Below, one piece after another: positions 6,167-12,790 of a DNA stretch of 14,931 bases (positions are counted from its first letter, which is position 1; each line of letters opens with the position of its first letter). The position numbers were made by a program, and so were the translations under genes. The notes below the pieces were generated by a model, which saw only the letters and a program-made list of their open reading frames with translations, was not told where the DNA came from and made no database searches. The stretch lies in assembly GCA_964369355.1 (NCBI GenBank), contig CAYJEO010000018.1, forward strand, positions 1 through 14,931. The letters run 5' to 3'. Source of the DNA: CAYJEO01 sp964369355 (GTDB lineage Bacteria > Bacillota_I > Bacilli_A > RF39 > UBA660).

Positions 6167-7441
6167 TTATTTTTTATAAATTATAAATGTAGAATGCTTA
6201 TCAAAATATAGTTTTTCCATCCATTTTTTATAATTATCTAAATTTATTTTTTCAATTGTTTTAAATGTTTCTAAATTTAATTTTTTTTCTGTCATAATTT
6301 TTTGAATTAAACTAGAACTAATACTAAAAATACTATCACTCATAGAAACAAAGTTTGCTTTTGACATTTTTTTCTTTCTTTCGATTTGCTCTTTTGTTAC
6401 TGTTAAATCATTTAATTCTTTATCTATTTCATCTAATACTTCTTTAGGTAATTCTGTTTCTCCTATAAAATTAATTATTAAATATTCATCTATATAATTA
6501 GTTGAATATCCAATAGATGAATTTAATATTTGTTCTTTTCTTAAACGTTCTAGAAATAATGAAGTTGCTCCAAATTTTAGTGATAACATATAATTAGTAC
6601 ATCTAATTAATTCATCTAATTGTTCTTCTTTTAATTTACCTACATGAATTTTATAGTTTCTTGTAAATTTATTAATACTTACATCCATATATTTTTCTTC
6701 ATATATTTTTGCTACTTCTTTAGCTTCTTTATATTTTTTCTTTTTAATTTCATTTTGTTTTTCAAAACTTTTTTTATTTTGATTTTCTTTTATTAAATTT
6801 AGTGTTTTATCTACATCTACATTACCTACAATTACTAAAAACATGTTAGTAGGATGATAAAATGTATTATAACAATCATAAAGTTGCTCTTTTGTTATTT
6901 TTCTTATATCTTCAACAGTTCCACCTATAGGATATTTTTCAGGTACTATATTAAACGTATTATAATTTAGTGAATCATGTAATATCCACCCAGGTTGATC
7001 TAAATACATTTTTAACTCTTGTTCTATGATTCCTTTTTCTTTTTCTACATTTTCATCTGTAAAGTAAGGCGATTGAACATAATCTAATAAATGATTTAAA
7101 TTTTCTTCAAATGAAGATGGTCCGGCAAAATAATATATTGTCTTTTCTTTTGAAGTTGATGCATTACAATCTGCTCCTCTTTGTGAAAAAAACTCAAATG
7201 GATCTATATTATCTTCTTGTTCAAACATTTTATGTTCTAAAAAATGAGCAATCCCTTCTGGAAATTTTGTCATTTTATCTTTACCTAATGGAATAAATTC
7301 GTTTACATTAGAACCATATTTAGTAACTAGTGCTGCTACTATATTATTTACATTTTCTTTAGGAATAATATACACTGATAAACCATTGTCTATTACTTCA
7401 TGAGTTAAGGTCATATTAACATCTGGAATATTATATTTCAT
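6167..7441 (-). CDS. yfmH: M16 family zinc peptidase, YfmH/YmfH-like (active subunit)
   Basis: This is a pitrilysin-family (M16B) peptidase of 424 residues. The inverted zinc motif HFLEH (66-70) is intact. EKGIIEQEL (134-142) supplies the third zinc ligand at the expected distance, Glu140 or Glu142. The start is the ATG at 7441, with AAGGA about 10 bases upstream. A GTG nine bases earlier lies against the Shine-Dalgarno site and was rejected. The gene overlaps the end of the preceding M16 gene by 11 bases, so translation is coupled. M16B enzymes usually work as a pair of one active and one inactive subunit, which matches this arrangement. In Bacillus-type genomes the pair is linked by name to 5-aminopentanol modification of elongation factor P. 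The other genes of that pathway are not in this window, so its substrate here is unproven. No signal peptide or membrane helix is visible. Confidence 0.88.
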   Translation of the reverse strand: MKYNIPDVNMTLTHEVIDNGLSVYIIPKENVNNIVAALVTKYGSNVNEFIPLGKDKMTKFPEGIAHFLEHKMFEQEDNIDPFEFFSQRGADCNASTSKEKTIYYFAGPSSFEENLNHLLDYVQSPYFTDENVEKEKGIIEQELKMYLDQPGWILHDSLNYNTFNIVPEKYPIGGTVEDIRKITKEQLYDCYNTFYHPTNMFLVIVGNVDVDKTLNLIKENQNKKSFEKQNEIKKKKYKEAKEVAKIYEEKYMDVSINKFTRNYKIHVGKLKEEQLDELIRCTNYMLSLKFGATSLFLERLRKEQILNSSIGYSTNYIDEYLIINFIGETELPKEVLDEIDKELNDLTVTKEQIERKKKMSKANFVSMSDSIFSISSSLIQKIMTEKKLNLETFKTIEKINLDNYKKWMEKLYFDKHSTFIIYKK

Positions 7442-8699
7442 CAGTATCACTTCCTTCTAGTAAATATATCGTATCTATTTTTATCTTTTTAGCGTATTTA
7501 ATTACATCTTCTTTTTTTACTTTTAAAATGTTTTCACTTCTTTTTTCTAATGATTCTATTTTTAAGTATTCCATTGATATATAATTATTTAAAATTGATT
7601 TAGGTGAATCTAGTAATTCTTCAATACTTGATTGATAAGTAACCTTAGCTTTATCAATATCTTCCTCACTAAAGTTTCCTTTTGCTATATTATCAATACA
7701 CTCTTTTATTAGTTTAACTGCTAAATCATAATCTTTGCTACTAATTCCAGATTTTATTAACATAATATTTGCAACTCTTGCTATTGAACTTGATATAGAA
7801 TAACATAGTGAATTTTGTTCTCTTACTACTTTAAATAGTAATGAGTCAGGTCCTCCACCTAAAATATATGAATATACTGCAGATACATAATCTCTTTCAA
7901 AATCATTAACTTCTGGTAATTTAACACCAATTACTAAATGACTTTGATTAATATCTTTTTTTTCTTTTACTTCTTTTATCTTTGTTGTTTTTTCATGGGT
8001 TAAATAATGAGTTATTCCCTCTTTTTTTACATAATTAATAGGAATATACTTTTTTATATTTTCAAGTATTTCTTCTGAATCTACTTTTCCTATTACGAAT
8101 ATATCTATTATTTCTTCTTTTAACATAGTTAAATAATATTCATATAATTTTTCAGAAGTTAAATTTTCTAAATCATTTAAATATCCTTCTGAAATATAAG
8201 AAGCGCTACTTTCTGGAAGCATTTCTTCTAACAATCTTGTAGTAGCTAAATATCTGTGATTTTCATCAATTTGTGCTATTGCTTCTCTACCTAATCTTTT
8301 TACATATTCAAATTCTTCTTCAATAAATTTTTTATCAATTACATTCGGATTAAATAATATTTCATTTATGAATTCAAATACTTCTTTTGTTATATATTCT
8401 TCACTATATTCTTTATTTAAATAACTAAAAGTAAATTGTATTATTGAATAATTCCCAGATATAACTTGAGTATTTGAGTATGCAAGTCCATATAAATCTT
8501 CTGATTTGATTTCCATTAATCTTTCTGTATTATATTTTTTTGTTGAGCAATAAAGTAAAGTTAATAAAAATACTCTAGCTGTTATTTCTTCTTTTTTTAC
8601 TTCTCTTTTGAAGTTTATTTTAATAGTTACTCTTTTAAATTTATCTGTATTTATAATATGTACATTATAAGGTAATAAATTGTGTTTTGTATATTCCAT
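7431..8699 (-). CDS. yfmF: M16 family peptidase-like protein, YfmF/YmfF-like (inactive partner)
   Basis: This 422-residue M16-fold protein aligns in length and order with its neighbour. At the place of the zinc motif it reads FLLTLLYCST (residues 44-53), so HxxEH is absent and it should not bind zinc. Other M16 features remain, such as the GGGPDSLLFKVVREQNSLCYS region around residues 279-299 that shapes the substrate chamber. It is therefore the likely non-catalytic partner of the active subunit encoded directly downstream, with an 11-base overlap that would keep production near 1:1. The ATG at 8699 has AAGAGGT 5-6 bases upstream and lies 13 bases after the deoD stop. The gene symbol follows the Bacillus naming of the pair. 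It is certain that this is a catalytically dead M16-like protein; the exact role is inferred. Confidence 0.85.
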   Translation of the reverse strand: MEYTKHNLLPYNVHIINTDKFKRVTIKINFKREVKKEEITARVFLLTLLYCSTKKYNTERLMEIKSEDLYGLAYSNTQVISGNYSIIQFTFSYLNKEYSEEYITKEVFEFINEILFNPNVIDKKFIEEEFEYVKRLGREAIAQIDENHRYLATTRLLEEMLPESSASYISEGYLNDLENLTSEKLYEYYLTMLKEEIIDIFVIGKVDSEEILENIKKYIPINYVKKEGITHYLTHEKTTKIKEVKEKKDINQSHLVIGVKLPEVNDFERDYVSAVYSYILGGGPDSLLFKVVREQNSLCYSISSSIARVANIMLIKSGISSKDYDLAVKLIKECIDNIAKGNFSEEDIDKAKVTYQSSIEELLDSPKSILNNYISMEYLKIESLEKRSENILKVKKEDVIKYAKKIKIDTIYLLEGSDTDEI

Positions 8700-8712
8700 G
8701 GTAACCTCTTTT

Positions 8713-9411
8713 CTATAAAGTGTTTAAAGCTAATACTACCATTTCTTTAAATGAATTTTGTCTTTCATCTGAAGTTGTTTCTTCTTTTGTTATTAAGTTA
8801 TCTGATACTGTTAATATGCATGATGCTTTTTTATTTAATACATTAGCATTATGAAATAACGCAAATGATTCCATTTCAACACCTAAACAGTTATATGTTT
8901 CATATAATTCATTAATATTTATAGAATCATTATAAAATACATCACTTGAATGAATTGTTCCTACATTTAATTTTAATTTCATATTTTCTGCAGTTTCTTT
9001 TATTTTGTTATTTAAAATTGATGATGAAAATAATACATTAAATTCACATCCATTTTGAGTTTTAGCATATGTTGATTTTGAATAACTTTTTTCTACTAAT
9101 ATTAAATCATATAAATTCAATTCTTTTGTATAAGCTCCTGTTGACCCTATTCTTATAATGTTTTCAACATCATAAAATTTATATAATTCATATGAATATA
9201 TTCCCATACTCGGCATACCCATTCCTGAACCCATTACAGTTACTAACTTACCATTATAATAACCTGTATAAGCTAACATTCCTCTTACATCATTTACTAA
9301 TTTATAATCTGTTAGAAATGTTTCTGCTATCATTTTTGCTCTTAATGGATCTCCTGGCATTAATACTGTTTTTGCTATATCTTCTTTTTTTGCTTCTATA
9401 TGTGGTGTCAT
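8713..9411 (-). CDS. deoD: Purine-nucleoside phosphorylase, DeoD type
   Basis: This cytosolic enzyme splits purine (deoxy)nucleosides with phosphate to the free base and (deoxy)ribose 1-phosphate in nucleoside salvage. At 232 residues it matches the hexameric DeoD family, and the key positions have E. coli numbering: His4 (from the neighbouring subunit), Gly20, Arg24, Arg43, Arg87 and Ser90 for phosphate, VEMES (178-182) for the ribose and base, and the catalytic Asp204 in TVSDNL. The N-terminal TPHIEAKKEDIAKTVLMPGD is nearly the family consensus. The ATG at 9411 is preceded by TAGGAGGAA, in which the first three bases are the uvrA stop, so the two genes are tightly linked. Placement between uvrA and an M16 pair is unusual, since deoD normally sits with other nucleoside genes. 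Confidence 0.96.
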   Translation of the reverse strand: MTPHIEAKKEDIAKTVLMPGDPLRAKMIAETFLTDYKLVNDVRGMLAYTGYYNGKLVTVMGSGMGMPSMGIYSYELYKFYDVENIIRIGSTGAYTKELNLYDLILVEKSYSKSTYAKTQNGCEFNVLFSSSILNNKIKETAENMKLKLNVGTIHSSDVFYNDSININELYETYNCLGVEMESFALFHNANVLNKKASCILTVSDNLITKEETTSDERQNSFKEMVVLALNTL

Positions 9412-9419
9412 ATTTCCTC

Positions 9420-12230
9420 CTATAATAATTCTTTTAAAAATTGTCCTGTATAACTAGTTTTTTCTTTTATTATTTCTTCTGGTGTTCCTTTTGCTACAAT
9501 AGTACCACCATTATCTCCACCTTCTGGTCCGATATCTATTATATAATCTGCTACTTTTATAACATCTAGGTTATGTTCAATTATTATAACTGAATCTCCA
9601 TTGTCTACTATTTTTTGAATAATTACTAATAATTTTTTAATATCATCAATATGTAATCCAGTAGTTGGTTCATCTAATATGAATAAAGTTTTTCCAGTTG
9701 GTTTTTTTTGTAATTCTTTTGCTAATTTTATGCGTCCGGCTTCTCCACCTGATAATGTAGGTGCACTTTGACCTAATTTAATATAAGATAACCCCACATC
9801 CATTAACATTTGTAATTTATTTTTAACTTTAGGAATGTTTTCAAAGAAAATTATTGCTTCTTCCACTCTCATATCTAAAACATCATAAATACTTTTTTCT
9901 TTGTATTTTATTTCTAATGTTTCTTGGTTATATCTAGTTCCTTTACATACCTCACATGGAACATATACATCAGGTAAGAAGTGCATTTCTATTTTTTTAA
10001 CACCATCTCCCCAACATGCTTCACATCTTCCACCTTTAACATTAAATGAAAATCTACCTTTATCATATCCTTTGATTTTTGCTTCTTTTGTAGATGCAAA
10101 TACATCTCTTATATCATCAAATACCCCTGTATATGTTGCCGGATTTGATCTTGGTGTTCTTCCTATTGGATTTTGTGATATATCAATTACTTTATCAATA
10201 TGTTCTAATCCTTTTATGCTTTTACACTTACCTAATTTTTCTTTTGATTTATATAAATTATTATGAATATGTTTATATAATATTTCATTTACTAAACTAG
10301 ATTTACCAGATCCTGATACTCCTGTTACACAAGTAAATGTTCCTAATGGAAATTTAACATTGATATTTTTTAAATTATTTTCAGATGCACCCTTTATTTC
10401 AATAAAGTTTTTATTACCTTTTCTTCTTTTTTTAGGAACTTCTATAATTTCTTTTTTAGATAAGTATCTACCTGTTAAGCTATTATCATTTTTCATAACT
10501 TCTAAAGGAGTACCTTCTGCAACTACATTACCACCATGTAATCCTGCTCCTGGTCCAATATCTACTAAGTAGTCTGCTTGCATCATTGTATCGTGATCAT
10601 GTTCTACTACAATTAATGTATTTCCAATGTCTCTCATTTCTAACATTGAGTTTATTAATCTTTGATTATCTCTTTGATGTAATCCAATACTTGGTTCATC
10701 TAATACATATAAAACTCCTGTTAGTCTAGATCCTATTTGAGTTGCTAATCTAATACGTTGTGCTTCTCCACCTGATAGTGTTGCTGCACCTCTATTTAAT
10801 GTTAAATATTCTAATCCTACATTTATTAAAAAACTAATTCTTGAATCTATTTCTTTTAATATAAGTTTTGATATTTCTTTTTGTTCTTCTGTTAATTTTA
10901 AATTATCAAAAAATATTTTTAAATCTTTAATACTCATTTTTGTTACTTCATATATGTTTTTTTTATTTATTTTTACTGATAATGTAGTTTCTGATAGTCT
11001 AGCGCCTTTACATACTGGACATTCTAGTTCAGTCATATATTGTTCAACCCAGTCTCTTATCCAAGTACTTTTAGTTTCAATATATCTTCTTTCTAAATTA
11101 ACAATAATTCCTTCATAAAAATCTTTTGCTGTACGTGTATTACCATTTTTTGATACATAGTTAAATTCTAAAATATCTTTAGAACCATATAAAATAATAT
11201 CTAATTTTTCTTTTGGTATTTTTTTAACTGGTTCATCTAAATTTATATTATAAAAACTACTTACTGCATTTAATTGAGTAGACATAATACTAGAATCATC
11301 ATCTAAGTTTAATGATACAATTGCACCTTCATTAATACTTTTTGTTTTATCTGGAATTATTAAGTCTATATCAATTTTTTGACTAACTCCTAATCCTTTA
11401 CATTCACCACAAGCACCATAAGGAGCATTAAAACTAAATATTCTTGGTTCTAATTCTGGTAGTGAAAAATCACACAAAGGACAAGCATAAGCTTCACTCA
11501 TAATTATTTTATCAGATCCAATTACATCAATAACAACTTTACCACTTGCATGTTTAGCAGCAGTTTCAATTGATTCATATAATCTAGAACGAATAGAATC
11601 TTTAATAATTAATCTATCAACAACTATATCAATATTATGTTTTTTATTTTTCTCTAACTCTATTTCTAAAGATAAATCCATTTCTTCTTTATCTACTATT
11701 GCTCTAACAAAACCATTTTTAATTAATTTTTCAAAAGTTTCTTTATGAGTACCTTTTTGCCCTTCAACTATTGGAGATAAAACTTTTATTTTAGTACCAT
11801 CTTCTAACTTTAAAATTTGATTAGTCATTTCTTCAATACTTTGACTAGATATAGCAATATTATGATTAGGGCAAATTGGAGTTCCTATTCTTGCATATAA
11901 TAATCTTAAAAAATCATATATTTCAGTTACTGTTCCTACTGTTGATCTTGGGTTTTTATTAGTTGTTTTTTGATCAATACTAATAGCAGGTGATAATCCT
12001 TCTATAGAATCAACATCTGGTTTTTCAGATCCACCTAAAAACTGTCTAGCATATGCACTTAAAGATTCTATATATCTTCTTTCACCTTCTGCATAAATTG
12101 TGTCAAACGCTAAACTTGATTTACCAGATCCTGATACTCCTGTCATAACTATTAATTTATTTTTAGGTAATGTAATATCAACATTTTTTAAATTATTTTC
12201 TCTTGCACCTTTTATTATTATTTGATCCAT
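9420..12230 (-). CDS. uvrA: Excinuclease ABC subunit A (UvrA)
   Basis: UvrA is the damage-recognition ATPase of nucleotide excision repair. It loads UvrB on lesions, and UvrC then incises. The ATG at 12230 is chosen (936 residues) because AAGGA lies 8 bases upstream; an ATG nine bases earlier overlaps that site. Two ABC modules are complete: Walker A GVSGSGKSS at 31-39 and again at 637-645, signature LSGGEAQR at 485-492 and LSGGEAGR at 826-833, and Walker B regions around 507-514 and 848-855. Zinc-binding Cys pairs are at 250/253 with 274/277, at 404/407, and at 736/739 with 759/762. GRTPRSNPATYTG (690-702) is intact. The second signature has Gly where Gln is usual. uvrB, often directly upstream, is absent here. 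An extended -10 lies upstream, and deoD follows with its Shine-Dalgarno over the uvrA stop. Confidence 0.98.
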   Translation of the reverse strand: MDQIIIKGARENNLKNVDITLPKNKLIVMTGVSGSGKSSLAFDTIYAEGERRYIESLSAYARQFLGGSEKPDVDSIEGLSPAISIDQKTTNKNPRSTVGTVTEIYDFLRLLYARIGTPICPNHNIAISSQSIEEMTNQILKLEDGTKIKVLSPIVEGQKGTHKETFEKLIKNGFVRAIVDKEEMDLSLEIELEKNKKHNIDIVVDRLIIKDSIRSRLYESIETAAKHASGKVVIDVIGSDKIIMSEAYACPLCDFSLPELEPRIFSFNAPYGACGECKGLGVSQKIDIDLIIPDKTKSINEGAIVSLNLDDDSSIMSTQLNAVSSFYNINLDEPVKKIPKEKLDIILYGSKDILEFNYVSKNGNTRTAKDFYEGIIVNLERRYIETKSTWIRDWVEQYMTELECPVCKGARLSETTLSVKINKKNIYEVTKMSIKDLKIFFDNLKLTEEQKEISKLILKEIDSRISFLINVGLEYLTLNRGAATLSGGEAQRIRLATQIGSRLTGVLYVLDEPSIGLHQRDNQRLINSMLEMRDIGNTLIVVEHDHDTMMQADYLVDIGPGAGLHGGNVVAEGTPLEVMKNDNSLTGRYLSKKEIIEVPKKRRKGNKNFIEIKGASENNLKNINVKFPLGTFTCVTGVSGSGKSSLVNEILYKHIHNNLYKSKEKLGKCKSIKGLEHIDKVIDISQNPIGRTPRSNPATYTGVFDDIRDVFASTKEAKIKGYDKGRFSFNVKGGRCEACWGDGVKKIEMHFLPDVYVPCEVCKGTRYNQETLEIKYKEKSIYDVLDMRVEEAIIFFENIPKVKNKLQMLMDVGLSYIKLGQSAPTLSGGEAGRIKLAKELQKKPTGKTLFILDEPTTGLHIDDIKKLLVIIQKIVDNGDSVIIIEHNLDVIKVADYIIDIGPEGGDNGGTIVAKGTPEEIIKEKTSYTGQFLKELL

Positions 12231-12255
12231 AACACACATCCTTTTTTCTTTATAT

Positions 12256-12264
12256 ATTATACCA
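12256..12264 (-). promoter_or_regulatory. Extended -10 promoter element for the uvrA operon
   Basis: The minus strand reads TGGTATAAT: consensus TATAAT at 12261-12256 with TG one base upstream. A -35 box is not evident; the region 17 bases upstream is TATATA. The predicted start near 12249 gives a leader of about 19 bases with an A-rich Shine-Dalgarno region. No SOS-type (DinR/LexA) operator was recognised in the 70 bases before uvrA. Confidence 0.55.
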
Positions 12265-12283
12265 CAATTAACAATTTTTATAT

Positions 12284-12307
12284 AAAAAAAATCACTAATT
12301 AGTGATT
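12284..12307 (-). terminator. Rho-independent terminator of the putative lipoprotein gene
   Basis: Positions 12290-12307 form a perfect 18-base palindrome (AATCACTA, AT centre, TAGTGATT) that folds into a 7-8 bp hairpin on the minus strand. A run of eight T at 12291-12284 follows. It begins 1 base after the stop codon of the putative lipoprotein gene and ends about 20 bases before the uvrA -10 element. Confidence 0.8.
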
Positions 12308-12308
12308 C

Positions 12309-12704
12309 TTATTTACAAGTATATCCCATACCTTCATATTGATTTTTAAACGATTCATAATCAATTGTATTACTAGTTGCTAAAGTTGTTGCATCTTCAG
12401 AAGTCGCATTAATTACAACATTAGTTCCTTCCATAGAAACCTCACAGTCCATTTCTTCTAAAAAACCATCACAAGCACCTTTATATAGTGAAGCATCTAC
12501 TTTTTTTGCATCATCACCTAAGTCAATTGAAGAAGTTATTTTTAATAAAACAGGTAAATCTTCTTCGTATTTTATAGATATAACAGACGTTGATAATAAA
12601 TCATTAGTTACCTTTTCATAGGAACAACTTAATGTCTTAGAAGAATCACATCCAGTAGTTAATAAAACTACCAAAAGTGTAAAACTGACTATTAACATTT
12701 TCAT
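12309..12704 (-). CDS. Putative small lipoprotein of unknown function
   Basis: This 131-residue product starts with a short hydrophobic signal (residues 3-15) ending in LLTTGCDSS, a plausible lipobox with Cys19 as the lipidated residue. The mature part would be about 113 residues attached to the outer face of the membrane. It is acidic, rich in Ser and Thr, and holds four further cysteines (27, 78, 87, 130), enough for two disulfides. I do not recognise a family. The short C-terminal motif YEGMGYTCK contains the last cysteine. The ATG at 12704 has TAGGAG 8 bases upstream. The gene is monocistronic, with its own promoter and a strong palindromic terminator. It lies between a BspA-like surface protein and uvrA, so it may act at the cell surface. 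That is context only. Confidence 0.75.
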   Translation of the reverse strand: MKMLIVSFTLLVVLLTTGCDSSKTLSCSYEKVTNDLLSTSVISIKYEEDLPVLLKITSSIDLGDDAKKVDASLYKGACDGFLEEMDCEVSMEGTNVVINATSEDATTLATSNTIDYESFKNQYEGMGYTCK

Positions 12705-12727
12705 AAATACACTCCTACTCTAATTTA

Positions 12728-12756
12728 AGTATACGCATATTATTTAGTTAATGCAA
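12728..12756 (-). promoter_or_regulatory. Promoter of the putative lipoprotein gene
   Basis: TTGCAT (12756-12751) and TATACT (12733-12728) on the minus strand are separated by exactly 17 bases. The -10 matches the TATAAT consensus at 5 of 6 bases and the -35 at 3 of 6. It lies directly downstream of the terminator of the BspA-like gene and about 24 bases before the ATG, with the Shine-Dalgarno site between. Confidence 0.5.
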
Positions 12757-12762
12757 TATTTT

Positions 12763-12790
12763 AAAAGAAAAAAGAACAATTAGTTCTTTA
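12763..12790 (-). terminator. Rho-independent terminator of the BspA-like gene
   Basis: AAAGAAC (12789-12783) pairs with GTTCTTT (12777-12771) around a TAATT loop on the minus strand, and a T-rich tract (TTT C TTTT) follows. The 5' arm overlaps the TAA stop at 12790-12788. The hairpin is short and AT-rich, but it is placed exactly at the gene end. Confidence 0.6.

Noticed and set aside
9192..10572. Plus-strand frames opposite deoD and uvrA
   Set aside because: They are Leu/Phe/Tyr-rich shadows of AT-rich coding DNA with no Shine-Dalgarno sites and no family resemblance, and they lie fully opposite secure genes.
12231..12300. SOS (LexA/DinR) operator upstream of uvrA
   Set aside because: I looked for a GAAC-N4-GTTC-type or CGAACRNRYGTTYC-type site in the 70 bases before uvrA and saw none.
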